Source: Methylobacterium sp. Leaf91
Lineage (GTDB): Bacteria; Pseudomonadota; Alphaproteobacteria; Rhizobiales; Beijerinckiaceae
Assembly (NCBI RefSeq): GCF_001422815.1
Contig: NZ_LMMP01000023.1
Coordinates: forward strand, 1 to 49,206
Direction of reading: 5' to 3'
Length of the DNA stretch: 49,206 bases
Positions 18,686 through 28,142 of the stretch are shown piece after piece (positions within the stretch are counted from its first letter, which is position 1; each line of letters starts with the position of its first letter). The notes beneath the pieces are model-generated. The model worked only from the letters and a program-made list of their open reading frames with translations, had not been told where the DNA came from and ran no database searches. The translations under genes and the position numbers were made by a program.

Positions 18686-19195
18686 ATGGTTTCGCCCTCA
18701 CCCGCCGCCCGGCCGGCAACGCCTACGAACGTGAAGGGCGCGCGCGTCCTCGTGGTAGAAGCGCGATATTACGACGACATTTCCGATGAGCTTCTTGCCG
18801 GAGCACAGGGTGCCCTCGACGCAGCGGAGGCCGAGGGCATCGTGGTGACGGTGCCAGGTGCCCTCGAGATCCCAGCCGCCATTGCCATTCTGGTGGAGGA
18901 GGCCGCCCGTGCAGGTCAGCCCTATGACGCTGCCGTTGCCTTGGGCTGCGTCATCCGTGGCGAGACCGGCCATTACGACATCGTAGCGACTGAGAGCGCG
19001 CGGGCTCTCATGGACTTGTCCGTGGTGGGTCGCCTTCCCCTCGGAAACGGCATTCTGACGGTGGAAACGATGGAGCAGGCGCTTGCCCGCGCCCGCGTTT
19101 CCGACCTGAACAAGGGTGCGGGTGCCGCGGAGGCAGCCCTGGCCGTCCTGGCGCTCAAACGTGCCGCGGCTGCCGCGCCCGTGGGAGAGGATTGA
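18686..19195 (+). CDS. ribH: 6,7-dimethyl-8-ribityllumazine synthase
   Basis: Condenses the pyrimidine amine from the RibD branch with dihydroxybutanone phosphate to give the lumazine used by RibE; it forms icosahedral or pentameric shells. The protein has 169 residues from the ATG at 18686. Motifs include [26 protein letters not shown] with the catalytic-region His, and [15 protein letters not shown] longer open frame begins at 18440, but its first 82 residues lack family similarity and overlap ribE, so the internal start is chosen. nusB follows seven bases after the stop. Confidence 0.96.
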   Translation: MVSPSPAARPATPTNVKGARVLVVEARYYDDISDELLAGAQGALDAAEAEGIVVTVPGALEIPAAIAILVEEAARAGQPYDAAVALGCVIRGETGHYDIVATESARALMDLSVVGRLPLGNGILTVETMEQALARARVSDLNKGAGAAEAALAVLALKRAAAAAPVGED

Positions 19196-19202
19196 GAACC
19201 CC

Positions 19203-19682
19203 ATGGCCAAGACGATCGAGCGCAGCGGCGCACGCCTCACCGTGGTTCAAGCGCTGTATGAGATGGAAATCTCCGACAAGGGCGTCATCGAAGCGCTTGC
19301 CGAGTTCGAGGCGTATTGGATCGGCCGCGACGTCGACGGCGTCGAACAGCCCCCCGCCGAAATCTCATTCTTCCGCGATCTCTTGCGTGGTGTCGTCGAG
19401 GAGCAGCGTGCGATCGATCCGCAATTGGACAAGGCATTGTCGAGCGGCTGGCCGCTGAAGCGCATCGAAGCAGTTTTGCGCGCTATCCTGCGCGCTGGGG
19501 CCTACGAACTCATGTTCCGCAAGGATGTGCCAGCTCGCGCTGCGATCTCGGAGTATGTCGACGTCGCCCATAGCTTTTATGCCGGCGACGAGCCTGGCAT
19601 GGTCAACGCGGTCCTCGATAAGGTCGCCCGTGAGGTTCGCGGATCGGAATTCGCCGGGCTCCCCGGCTCCGGGCGCGCTTGA
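19203..19682 (+). CDS. nusB: Transcription antitermination factor NusB
   Basis: RNA-binding factor that joins NusE on boxA RNA to prevent termination in rRNA operons. The protein has 159 residues, starts MAKTIERSGARLTVVQALY, and contains the all-helical NusB fold with LRAILRAGAYELMFR and ISEYVDVAHSFY. The ATG at 19203 is chosen over an upstream in-frame start because it gives the family N-terminus and lies just after the ribH stop. The stop overlaps the TTG start of thiL. Confidence 0.96.
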   Translation: MAKTIERSGARLTVVQALYEMEISDKGVIEALAEFEAYWIGRDVDGVEQPPAEISFFRDLLRGVVEEQRAIDPQLDKALSSGWPLKRIEAVLRAILRAGAYELMFRKDVPARAAISEYVDVAHSFYAGDEPGMVNAVLDKVAREVRGSEFAGLPGSGRA

Positions 19683-20686
19683 CGATCACGCCCCCCACCG
19701 TTCGTTCCGATGAGAACGGGCTGATCGCGCGCTACTTTGCGCCCTGGGCTGGCTATGGCGCGGATAGGCTGCGGGATGATGCCGCCACCCTCGTGCCAAG
19801 TCCAGGCTGCGATCTGGTGTTGACTGCAGACGCTATCGTGGCGGGCGTCCACTACCTGGCCGGCGACCCTCCCGCATCCATCGGGCGCAAAGCGCTCGGG
19901 GTGAACCTGTCCGATATCGCCGCTAAGGGGGCGATGCCGCGTGGGTTCCTCCTGACGCTCGCCCTGCCTGACGACTGGACGGAAGCGTGGCTTGCCGGCT
20001 TCGCCGACGGCCTCAGGGAAGCAGCGACTGCTTTCGATTGCCCGCTTCTAGGAGGCGATACCGTCCGCGCGGCGGGTCCCGCCCTCATTGGCGTGACCGC
20101 CCTCGGGGAAGTGCCGCGCGGCAGCATGGTTCGGCGGATGAGTGCGGAGATCGGTGACGTCCTCTGCGTCAGCGGCACGATCGGCGACGCGGCCCTCGGC
20201 TTACTGGCCCTGAATGGGGTGATGCCGGAATGGGCCGAGCGCTTGGGGAGGGAGGGTCGAGATGTCCTGATCGACCGCTATCGCCATCCGCGCCCGCGTA
20301 GCGCGCTCGCACCGCTTCTCCGCCGCCATGCGCGGGCCGCTATGGACGTCTCCGATGGGCTTGCCGGCGATCTGACGAAGATGCTGATGGGTGCCGGCCG
20401 GACCGCCGAGATCACGCTTTCCGATGTGCCGCTTTCCAATGCCGCCCGTGCTGCACTTGCTCTCGACCCGGCGCTGATCAGCCCGATTGTAACCGGTGGC
20501 GACGATTACGAGATCCTTTGCGCGGTGGCACCGGACCGGGTTGAGGCGTTCATCGCTGAAGCCCTCTCGTTGGGGGTTCCGCTGGCGCGGATAGGATCGG
20601 TCGTCGAAGGCGACCGCCCGCCTGCGTTCCGCCGGCCGGACGGCAGTGAGTACGCCTTCGCCACGCGCTCCTTCAGCCACTTCTGA
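19679..20686 (+). CDS. thiL: Thiamine-monophosphate kinase
   Basis: Phosphorylates thiamine monophosphate to thiamine diphosphate, the active cofactor. The protein has 335 residues of the PurM/ThiL fold: LRDDAATL near residue 30, VLTADAIVAGVHY with metal-binding Asp, NLSDIAAKGAMP, GGDTVRA, and MDVSDGLAGDL. The likely start is TTG at 19679, whose last two bases belong to the nusB TGA stop (TTGA overlap), a translational coupling arrangement. It ends the nrdR-rib-nusB-thiL run; a 284-base gap follows. Confidence 0.95.
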   Translation: MTITPPTVRSDENGLIARYFAPWAGYGADRLRDDAATLVPSPGCDLVLTADAIVAGVHYLAGDPPASIGRKALGVNLSDIAAKGAMPRGFLLTLALPDDWTEAWLAGFADGLREAATAFDCPLLGGDTVRAAGPALIGVTALGEVPRGSMVRRMSAEIGDVLCVSGTIGDAALGLLALNGVMPEWAERLGREGRDVLIDRYRHPRPRSALAPLLRRHARAAMDVSDGLAGDLTKMLMGAGRTAEITLSDVPLSNAARAALALDPALISPIVTGGDDYEILCAVAPDRVEAFIAEALSLGVPLARIGSVVEGDRPPAFRRPDGSEYAFATRSFSHF

Positions 20687-20970
20687 ATCACCGGGCAACT
20701 TCCCGCAGCGGTGAGAAGCGTGAGTTGCCGACGTTGCACGTCTCCAGCCTGATCGCGGATGCGCCATTCTTGTAGCGGGTCCCGCGGTAGCCGAGACGCG
20801 AAATCGTCCTTCGCCGTCGACGAGGGACCGCAAAATGCCTGCGTCGTCGCGCCGACCTTGCCAGCATGCGGGAAAGAACGCCACACTCTCTCCCAATGCC
20901 GCCGCCAGGCTGCACCCACGTGCCACCGCGATCCTGACCATCGGCCGCGCGGCAAACCGGGATCGAACGC
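20687..20970 (+). other. Intergenic region before the MoxR cluster
   Basis: This 284-base stretch has no supportable gene. It presumably carries the promoter of the moxR-DUF58 cluster. GGCAACT near 20694 and AGTTGCC near 20722 could form a weak hairpin after thiL. Confidence 0.35.
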
Positions 20971-21981
20971 ATGACTTCAGGCTCCACGCCGGCGACGGCC
21001 ACCTCTCTCGACGACGGCATCGTTGCCACCGCGGAGGCGTGTCTCGGCCAGGTGGGACAGGCCCGCGACGCGATCCACAAGGTCATCTTCGGCCAGGAAA
21101 AAGTGGTCGACCTCGCCCTCATCACCATTCTGGCGGGTGGCCACGGCCTGCTCGTCGGACTGCCCGGTCTGGCAAAGACCAAGCTCGTCGAGACGCTCGG
21201 CACCGTGCTCGGGCTCGATGCCCGGCGCGTTCAATTCACCCCCGACCTGATGCCTTCCGACATCCTCGGCACCGAGATCCTCGACGAGGACCAAGACCGC
21301 CGCCGCTCGTTCCGTTTCGTGCGCGGCCCTGTCTTCACGCAATTGCTGATGGCGGACGAGATCAACCGGGCCAGCCCGCGCACCCAATCCGCTCTGCTGC
21401 AGGCGATGCAGGAGAATTTCGTCTCGGTGGCCGGTGAGCGGCACGACCTTCCGCGCCCGTTCCATGTGCTGGCGACGCAGAACCCGATCGAGCAGGAGGG
21501 TACTTACCCGCTCCCCGAGGCGCAGCTCGACCGTTTCCTGCTCGAGATCGATGTCGGCTATCCTGACCGCGCGGCTGAGCGTCGGATCCTCATCGAGACG
21601 ACGGGAATCGGGGACCATAGCCCGCAGGCGGTGATGTCCACGGAGGCGCTTCTCACGGCGCAGCGCCTCGTGCGTCGCCTGCCAGTCGGCGACGCCGTGG
21701 TGGACGCGATCCTCGACCTTGTCCGCTCCGCAAGACCGGAAGGGGGCGATCCTTCTCTGAAGGGAAAGCTCCTATGGGGGCCTGGTCCCCGCGCCAGTCA
21801 GGCATTGACGCTGGCGGTGCGCGCTCGCGCCTTGATCGAAGGCCGCGTCGCACCCTCGGTCGCCGATGTGAAGGCGCTCGCGGAGCCCGTGCTCAAGCAC
21901 CGCATGGCGCTGAGCTTTGCGGCGCGCGCCGACGGTGAGACCGTGCCGGGGATCATCGCCCAGCTGGCTGCGAAGCTTTAG
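20971..21981 (+). CDS. MoxR-family AAA+ ATPase
   Basis: Predicted cytosolic AAA+ chaperone-like ATPase; MoxR proteins work with von Willebrand factor A (VWA) proteins to mature or activate partner complexes. The protein has 336 residues: Walker A at 63-70 (GLPGLAKT, the MoxR variant), Walker B at 125-130 (LLMADE) followed by INRASPRTQSALLQAMQE, and sensor 1 in VLATQNPIEQEGTYPLPEAQ. It is followed four bases later by the DUF58 gene. The partner set in the next three genes is the usual MoxR-BatA type of locus; the substrate is unknown. Confidence 0.95.
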   Translation: MTSGSTPATATSLDDGIVATAEACLGQVGQARDAIHKVIFGQEKVVDLALITILAGGHGLLVGLPGLAKTKLVETLGTVLGLDARRVQFTPDLMPSDILGTEILDEDQDRRRSFRFVRGPVFTQLLMADEINRASPRTQSALLQAMQENFVSVAGERHDLPRPFHVLATQNPIEQEGTYPLPEAQLDRFLLEIDVGYPDRAAERRILIETTGIGDHSPQAVMSTEALLTAQRLVRRLPVGDAVVDAILDLVRSARPEGGDPSLKGKLLWGPGPRASQALTLAVRARALIEGRVAPSVADVKALAEPVLKHRMALSFAARADGETVPGIIAQLAAKL

Positions 21982-21985
21982 CCGG

Positions 21986-22900
21986 ATGATCGCGACCCGG
22001 GTTCTCGACGCGGCCCAGCGCGCTCCTGGGCGACACGAGACCGAAGGCGCGCTCTCTCTCGCCGAGCGGATGCCGCGTTTGATCCTTGAATCGCGCCGTG
22101 TCTCCTCGACGCTCGCGCATGGCCTGCATGGCAGACGCCGGGCGGGGCAGGGGGAAAGCTTCTGGCAGTTCAGACCCTTCGTGGCTGGCGAAGCGGCGGC
22201 GCGGGTGGATTGGCGCCGCTCCGCCCGCGACGACCGGCTCTACGTGCGCGAGCGCGAATGGGAGGCGACCCACAATATCTGGTTCTGGATCGACCGTTCC
22301 GCCTCCATGGGGTTCTCGTCGAGCCTCGGACAGGGGCCGAAGGTCGAGCGCGCCCTCGTGCTCGGCCTTGCCGTCGCCGATGCCTTGGTCGAGGGGGGTG
22401 AGCGGGCGGGGCTTCTCGGTCTCACCAGAGCCACGGCCTCACGCCGCATTGTCGAGACGATGGCGCACGCCCTGGTGGCCGACAAAGCAGGTCTTACGCA
22501 GGACATGCCGCCGCGCGCCACACCGGGCCGCTTCGACGAGGCGATCCTAATCAGCGATTTTCTCTCGCCTCTGGAACAGGTTAGAGAGTCTGTGGGCTCG
22601 CTGGCGGGCTCCGGCACGAGAGGCCATCTCGTCATGGTGGTCGACCCGGTGGAGGAGACCTTTCCCTTCGCGGGGCAAGCCGTGCTGCACGATCCTGAGA
22701 CCAAGATGAGCCTCGATATCGGTGACGCGGTGTCGTGGGGGGCGGCCTATCGCACCCGCATCGCCGCGCATCGGGAGGGTCTCGCCGAGATCGCCCGAGC
22801 CCAGGGCTGGACCCTGACGATCCATCGTACCGACCGGCCGGCTAGCGAGGCGGCCCTGCGTCTCCTCACGCTGGTCGCCGCCGCGCGCGGGACGGGGTGA
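21986..22900 (+). CDS. DUF58 domain protein, MoxR partner
   Basis: Protein of 304 residues with the DUF58 core FWQFRPFVAGE followed by ARVDWRRSARDDRLYVRERE and then a VWA-like fold with a DxSxS motif (IDRSASM), matching the usual MoxR-DUF58 pairs. The ATG at 21986 is preferred over an in-frame start inside moxR because it follows the moxR stop by four bases. No membrane segment is evident, unlike some DUF58 proteins. It likely couples the ATPase to the two membrane proteins encoded next. Confidence 0.9.
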   Translation: MIATRVLDAAQRAPGRHETEGALSLAERMPRLILESRRVSSTLAHGLHGRRRAGQGESFWQFRPFVAGEAAARVDWRRSARDDRLYVREREWEATHNIWFWIDRSASMGFSSSLGQGPKVERALVLGLAVADALVEGGERAGLLGLTRATASRRIVETMAHALVADKAGLTQDMPPRATPGRFDEAILISDFLSPLEQVRESVGSLAGSGTRGHLVMVVDPVEETFPFAGQAVLHDPETKMSLDIGDAVSWGAAYRTRIAAHREGLAEIARAQGWTLTIHRTDRPASEAALRLLTLVAAARGTG

Positions 22901-22910
22901 GGAGCAGCGC

Positions 22911-25736
22911 ATGTTCGGATTGCCCCTGACCTTCGCCGCGCCGCTGGCGCTCGCGGCGCTTATCGTATTGCCGGCATTGTGGTATTTGCTCCGGGTGACC
23001 CCGCCGCGGCCGCAGCGGATCGAGTTTCCGCCCTTGCGGATCATGGCCGACCTCCTGGCCAAGCGCGAGACTCCGGCGCGGACCCCGCCCTGGCTGCTGA
23101 TCCTCCGGATGATCGCCGCCGCCTGCCTGATCCTCGCCGTGTCGGGGCCGGTCTGGAACCCGTCGGGCACCGGCGCGACTTCGGGGCGGACGCCTCTTAT
23201 CGTCATGATCGATAACGGGTTTTCAGCCGCACATGATTGGCGCGAGCGCATGCGGGCCGCCACCGACGAAATCGAGGCGGCCTCGCGGGACGGTCGCCCT
23301 GTGGCCGTGATCGCGCTTGCCGACGCCCCGGCGGCTATAGAGGCGAAGACGCCCGCCGCCGCCCTGGACCGTCTCCGGGCCGTCGCGCCGCGCTCGCATC
23401 TACCGCAACGCGACGTCCATTTGACCGCCATCGGAGCCTTCCTCGACCGCCATCCGGCGGTCGCTGTGGTCTGGATCACCGATGGCGTAGCGGGTGCCGC
23501 ATCCGACGCGTTCGGCAAGGGTTTGTCCGACGCGTTGAACAAAGCCGGCGCCCGTCTCACCATCCTGCGCGCGGAAAATCCACCGGCTCTGGCCCTCGCC
23601 GCGGCCGAGAGCGGCGGCAAGCTGACCGCCCATGTGCTGCGCGCTTCGGCCAATGGCCGCGATGCCGGCGCGGTCCGTGCCCTGGATCAGAAGGGCCTGC
23701 CCCTGGCCGAGCACGATTTCCGCTTCGCCGACGGGGCCACCGAAACCGAGGTTCAGTTCGAGCTTCCGGTGGAGCTCCGCAACGGCATCAGCCGGCTCGA
23801 GATCGCCGCCGAGCGCTCGGCCGGCGCGGTGACGCTGATGGATGAGCGTGGCAAGCGCCGCCGCGTCGGGTTGGTCTTCGGCGGCACCAACGATCAGGCC
23901 CAGCCACTCCTGGCCCCGACCTACTATCTCTCCCGTGCACTGACCCCGTTCGCGGATGTGCAGGAAGCACGCGGGGCCAAGGGCGTGGCCGAATCAGTCG
24001 GGCAGCTCCTCGACAATCAGGTCTCGGTGCTGGTGCTAGCCGATGTGGGCGCCCTCGACGAGGCGACCATGCGCCGGGTGGCGAGTTTCGTGGACGACGG
24101 TGGCCTGCTGCTGCGCTTCGCCGGGCCGCGCTTGGCGGCCGGCAACGACACCTTGGTGCCCGTGCGCCTGCGCCGGGGAGGCAGGACCTTGGGCGGCACC
24201 CTGTCCTGGGACAGCCCCAAGACGCTCGCGACCTTTGCCCCGGAAAGTCCGTTTGCCGGGCTGGTCCCCCCGGCGGATATCGGGGTGCGCCGCCAGATCC
24301 TGGCCGAACCGGATGGCGACTTGCCGGGCCGCACCTGGGCCTCGCTGCAGGATGGCACGCCCATCGTCACCGCCGAGAAGCGCGGCAAGGGGCAGATCGT
24401 TCTGTTCCACGTCACTGCCGACACGACCTGGTCGAACCTGCCGCTCTCCGGCCTGTTCATCGACATGCTGCGCCGCGTGGTCGCCCTGTCGGGCAGCGCT
24501 GCGCCGAACGGAGGGGAGGGGTCGACCCGGCCCGCCGCCGCCGTCCTGGCGCCTCGCCTCACCCTCGACGGTTTCGGGGCACTCGGCAGCCCACCCGCCG
24601 GCGCCACGGCGGTGCCGGACGATTACGGCGAGCGGGCCAGCCTCGAACACCCGGCCGGATTCTATGGCCCGGCCGACGGCGGCGTCGCCGTGAACGCGCT
24701 CAGGCCCGACGACCGCCTGAAACCCCTCGACCTTTCGGCCTTCACCGACGCACGCACCGGTTCGCTCACCGGCGGAGACACTCTCGACTTGCGCGCCACG
24801 CTGTTTACCCTGGCGCTGATGCTCCTCATCCTCGACACCCTCGCCGGCCTCTGGCTTGGCGGCCTCTTCAACCGTTCGCGCGGGGGGCTGTTCGGACGCT
24901 TCGCCGGACGGGCGGCGGCTGTGCTCATCGTGGCCGGCATCGGCGTCGCCGGCCTGTCGAGCGGCACCCATGCGCAGGAGGGGGCGCGGCCGAACACGTT
25001 CGACTCGGCCCTCGCCACTCGTCTGGCCTACGTCGTCACCGGCGACGAGGCGACGGATACGGCCAGCCGCGCCGGGCTCAACGGCCTGACGCAGATGCTG
25101 GCCAGCCGGACCGCCCTGGAGCCGGGCGACCCGATCGGCATCGATCCGGGCAAGGACGAGCTCGCCTTCTATCCGATCATCTACTGGCCCATCGTCGCCA
25201 GCCGTCCGCAGCCGAGCGAAGCTGCGATCCGCCGGATCGACGCCTTCATGCGCAATGGCGGGACTGTCCTGTTCGACACCCGCGACGCGCTCACGGCTCG
25301 GCCGGGCGGCCCGCCGACACCGGAGGGGGCCTATCTGCGCAAGATGCTCTCCACGCTGGAAGTGCCCGAACTGGAGCCGGTTCCGGCGGACCATGTGCTC
25401 ACCAAGGCCTTCTACCTCGTGGACGATTTTCCCGGCCGCTACGCCACCGGCCAGACCTGGGTCGAGACCCTGCCGCCCGCCGGAGACGGGGCCGAACGCC
25501 GCCCCGCGCGGGCCGGCGACGGCGTCTCCCCCATCGTCATCACGGGCAACGACCTGGCTTCCGCCTGGGCGGTGGGCAAGCGCGGCGAGGCGCTCTACCC
25601 CATTGTCGGCGGCGACCAGCGCCAGCGCGAGATGTCGTTTCGCGGCGGCATCAACCTCGTGATCTACACGCTCACCGGCAACTACAAGGCGGATCAGGTC
25701 CACGTCCCGGCCCTGCTGGAGCGGTTGGGACAGTGA
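22911..25736 (+). CDS. BatA-like membrane protein with C-terminal DUF4159
   Basis: Protein of 941 residues. The N-terminus is the BatA/aerotolerance-regulator segment with two membrane helices (about 5-25 and 60-80, with the LPALWYLLRVTPPRPQRIEF turn between). A large, probably periplasmic region follows with a degenerate VWA-like part (VIMIDNGFSA) and a glutamine-amidotransferase-like fold. Two more helices (about 625-645 and 662-680) precede a C-terminal DUF4159 domain (about 694-935, LAFYPIIYWPIV and GGTVLFDTRD). Such proteins are regular partners of MoxR and DUF58. Function is unknown; a role in envelope complex assembly is inference. Confidence 0.9.
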   Translation: MFGLPLTFAAPLALAALIVLPALWYLLRVTPPRPQRIEFPPLRIMADLLAKRETPARTPPWLLILRMIAAACLILAVSGPVWNPSGTGATSGRTPLIVMIDNGFSAAHDWRERMRAATDEIEAASRDGRPVAVIALADAPAAIEAKTPAAALDRLRAVAPRSHLPQRDVHLTAIGAFLDRHPAVAVVWITDGVAGAASDAFGKGLSDALNKAGARLTILRAENPPALALAAAESGGKLTAHVLRASANGRDAGAVRALDQKGLPLAEHDFRFADGATETEVQFELPVELRNGISRLEIAAERSAGAVTLMDERGKRRRVGLVFGGTNDQAQPLLAPTYYLSRALTPFADVQEARGAKGVAESVGQLLDNQVSVLVLADVGALDEATMRRVASFVDDGGLLLRFAGPRLAAGNDTLVPVRLRRGGRTLGGTLSWDSPKTLATFAPESPFAGLVPPADIGVRRQILAEPDGDLPGRTWASLQDGTPIVTAEKRGKGQIVLFHVTADTTWSNLPLSGLFIDMLRRVVALSGSAAPNGGEGSTRPAAAVLAPRLTLDGFGALGSPPAGATAVPDDYGERASLEHPAGFYGPADGGVAVNALRPDDRLKPLDLSAFTDARTGSLTGGDTLDLRATLFTLALMLLILDTLAGLWLGGLFNRSRGGLFGRFAGRAAAVLIVAGIGVAGLSSGTHAQEGARPNTFDSALATRLAYVVTGDEATDTASRAGLNGLTQMLASRTALEPGDPIGIDPGKDELAFYPIIYWPIVASRPQPSEAAIRRIDAFMRNGGTVLFDTRDALTARPGGPPTPEGAYLRKMLSTLEVPELEPVPADHVLTKAFYLVDDFPGRYATGQTWVETLPPAGDGAERRPARAGDGVSPIVITGNDLASAWAVGKRGEALYPIVGGDQRQREMSFRGGINLVIYTLTGNYKADQVHVPALLERLGQ

Positions 25737-25799
25737 TGAGCCACATGATGCGCGGCGTACTCCCCTTTGTCCCAGGGCAATCGCAAGTGACACGACTCC

Positions 25800-25911
25800 G
25801 TCATTCTGGGGCGCCGCAGGCGAGCCCAGAATCCAGATCCGCTGATGGTGCAAAGTCCACCACCACCTGTGTTTCTGGATCCCGGGCTCCGCTGCGCGGC
25901 CCCGGGATGAC
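25800..25911. repeat. GTCAT-type palindromic intergenic repeat
   Basis: The element runs from GTCATTCTGGGG (25800-25811) to CCCCGGGATGAC (25900-25911), inverted ends with partial complementarity. Internal ATCCAGA and TCTGGAT add a second arm pair. Elements of this look are common between genes of Alphaproteobacteria. It lies inside the 313-base gap between the two large genes of the MoxR cluster. Confidence 0.65.
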
Positions 25912-25958
25912 TGCCTGCTACGATTGGGTTGTCGGCGTTTGCAATCGCTTGGCCTCCG

Positions 25959-26001
25959 ACCTCATCCGGAGACCCGCTTTGCGGGCACCTCAGGATGAGG
26001 T
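25959..26001. repeat. CCTCATCC-type palindrome, short copy
   Basis: Ends ACCTCATCC and GGATGAGGT are inverted, with an inner hairpin CCCGC-TTT-GCGGG. It is the short version of the elements at 33959-34074 and 41107-41220. The rest of the 25737-26049 gap holds no gene. Confidence 0.7.
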
Positions 26002-26049
26002 GGTCTGGCGGGAAAGTGCGGGAACCCGAACCACAGAGGCCGCTAGCCC

Positions 26050-28134
26050 ATGCTGAGCCTCAGCTTCCCCCCCCTCATCCCGTGGCCAGTCATTGCCGGG
26101 TTCGGCGTTCTGGTGGCGATCTTCGTCGTCCTCGCCTTCGTGGCGCGGGGGCGCACGGCGATCCTGCGGGCGCTGGCCCTCGGGCTCGTGCTGCTGGCCA
26201 TCGCCAACCCGTCGCTGGTGCGCGAGGACCGCGAGCCGGTGAAGGACATCGCGGCCATCGTGGTCGACCGGTCGGGGTCGCAAAGTCTCGGTGACCGTCC
26301 GGCCATGACCGATACGGTGCGGGCCGAGTTGCAGAGGCGCTTCGGATCGCTCAGCAACATCGAGCCCCGCTTCATCGATGTGCCCGACGCCAAGGACGGC
26401 GATGACGGCACCAAGCTGTTCACGGCCCTGTCCCAGGGGCTTGCCGACGTTCCGCCGGATCGGCTCGCCGGGGTGGTGATGCTGACGGACGGCGTGGTCC
26501 ACGACATCCCGGCCAATGTCGCGGCGCTCGGCATCAAGGCGCCCCTCCATGTCCTCGTCACCGGCCATCCCGACGAGCGCGACCGGCAGATCAAGCTGAT
26601 CGAGGCGCCGCGATTCGGCATCGTCGGGCGCGATCTCACCATTCGCGCCGAGGTGATGGAGCGGGGCGGCACCGGCAACGCCACCGTCACCGTGCGCCGC
26701 GACGGCGAGGAGATCGGACGCCGCACCTTCCCCACCGGCCAGCCCTTCTCGCTGACGACCAAGATCGAGCATGGCGGCCCCAACGTCGTGGAGATCGAGG
26801 TCGAGCCGCTGCCCGGTGAGTTGACCACAATCAACAACCGCGCGGTCCTGCCCATCGAGGGCATCCGCGAGAAGCTGCGCGTGCTCCTCGTCTCGGGCGA
26901 GCCGCACCAGGGTGAGCGGACCTGGCGCAACCTGCTGAAATCGGACGCGAACGTCGATCTCGTCCACTTCACCATCCTGCGGCCACCGGAGAAGCAGGAT
27001 GGCACGCCGATCTCCGAACTGTCGCTCATCGCCTTCCCGACGCGCGAATTGTTCGTCCAGAAGATCAAGGATTTCGACCTCATCATCTTCGACCGCTACG
27101 CCAACCAGAGCGTGCTGCCCTCGGCCTATTTCGACAACATCGTCCGCTATGTCCGCGATGGCGGCGCGCTGCTCATCGCGGCAGGGCCGGAATTCGCCTC
27201 CTCGTCGAGCCTCGCCCGTACCCGGCTCTCCCAGATCCTGCCGGGCGAGCCCAATGGTCGGGTGGTGGAGCAGCCCTACAAGGCGGCGCTGACGGGCACC
27301 GGCACCCGCCACCCCGTCACCCGCGCCCTGCCGGGCTCGGAAGCCTCTCCCCCGGCCTGGGGTGACTGGCTGCGCATCGTCTCGGCCCAGACCAAGCCCG
27401 GCATCCAGCCGATCCTGCAGGGGCCGAACGCCTTGCCGCTCCTCGCTCTCTCGCGGGAGGACAAGGGTCGGGTCGCCCTGCTCCTCTCCGACCATGCCTG
27501 GCTCTGGGCGCGGGGATACCAGGAGGGCGGCCCCTATCTCGACCTGCTGCGCCGCCTCGGCCATTGGCTGATGAAGGAGCCGGCCCTCGAAGAGGAGGCC
27601 CTGCGGGCGCAGACGACGGGGCATGGCCGCGAAGTCCGCGTCGAGCGCCAGACCATGGCCGAGACCACCGACCCCGTCACCGTGAAGGGACCGACCGGAC
27701 CGGAGCGGACACTGACCCTCACGGCCGGGGAGCCCGGCCTGTTCAGCACGACCTTCGAAGCGACGGAACTCGGGCTCCATACCCTGCGCTCCGGCTCGCT
27801 CATCGCCTTCGTCAGCGTCGGGCCGCCGAACCCGCGCGAACTCACCGACGTGTTCAGCGATACCGAGCGTCTGAAGGCCCTGGCCGAAGGGACCGGCGGC
27901 TCGATCCGCCGCGTCGCCGATGCGGGCGGGACCACCGTGGTGCCGCGCCTTCAGGCCGTGCGCAGCGGGCGTCTGGCCGGCGCCGACTGGATCGGCTTCC
28001 GCCCCAGCGACGGCGCCGTCATTCGCGGCGTCGAGGTCTATCCCCTGGCGCTCGGTCTGTGGGCGCTGGTGGCTTTGGCCGGTGCGGTGCTGGCGATGTG
28101 GCTGGTGGAGGGCCGGCGCGGCCGGGTGGCGTAG
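26050..28134 (+). CDS. Membrane protein with VWA and amidotransferase-like regions, MoxR cluster
   Basis: Protein of 694 residues with two N-terminal membrane helices (about 13-33 and 38-55) and one near the C-terminus (about 665-688). Between them is a VWA domain with the metal-site signature DRSGS (73-77) and LTDG further on, then a region like class I glutamine amidotransferases (LRVLLVSGEPHQGERTW, LIIFDRY, GGALLIAAG) without an obvious catalytic Cys. It is the fourth gene of the MoxR-DUF58-BatA/DUF4159 set and probably acts in the same envelope-associated complex. The 313-base repeat-filled gap before it may separate transcription units. Specific function unknown. Confidence 0.88.
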   Translation: MLSLSFPPLIPWPVIAGFGVLVAIFVVLAFVARGRTAILRALALGLVLLAIANPSLVREDREPVKDIAAIVVDRSGSQSLGDRPAMTDTVRAELQRRFGSLSNIEPRFIDVPDAKDGDDGTKLFTALSQGLADVPPDRLAGVVMLTDGVVHDIPANVAALGIKAPLHVLVTGHPDERDRQIKLIEAPRFGIVGRDLTIRAEVMERGGTGNATVTVRRDGEEIGRRTFPTGQPFSLTTKIEHGGPNVVEIEVEPLPGELTTINNRAVLPIEGIREKLRVLLVSGEPHQGERTWRNLLKSDANVDLVHFTILRPPEKQDGTPISELSLIAFPTRELFVQKIKDFDLIIFDRYANQSVLPSAYFDNIVRYVRDGGALLIAAGPEFASSSSLARTRLSQILPGEPNGRVVEQPYKAALTGTGTRHPVTRALPGSEASPPAWGDWLRIVSAQTKPGIQPILQGPNALPLLALSREDKGRVALLLSDHAWLWARGYQEGGPYLDLLRRLGHWLMKEPALEEEALRAQTTGHGREVRVERQTMAETTDPVTVKGPTGPERTLTLTAGEPGLFSTTFEATELGLHTLRSGSLIAFVSVGPPNPRELTDVFSDTERLKALAEGTGGSIRRVADAGGTTVVPRLQAVRSGRLAGADWIGFRPSDGAVIRGVEVYPLALGLWALVALAGAVLAMWLVEGRRGRVA

Positions 28135-28142
28135 AGGTTGTC

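Noticed and set aside
24036..25853. 605-codon open frame on the minus strand opposite the BatA/DUF4159 gene
   Set aside because: High-GC shadow frame without family features; the plus-strand protein has clear domains and membrane helices.
25990..27780. 596-codon open frame opposite the VWA membrane protein
   Set aside because: No recognisable motif; shadow of the coding strand.
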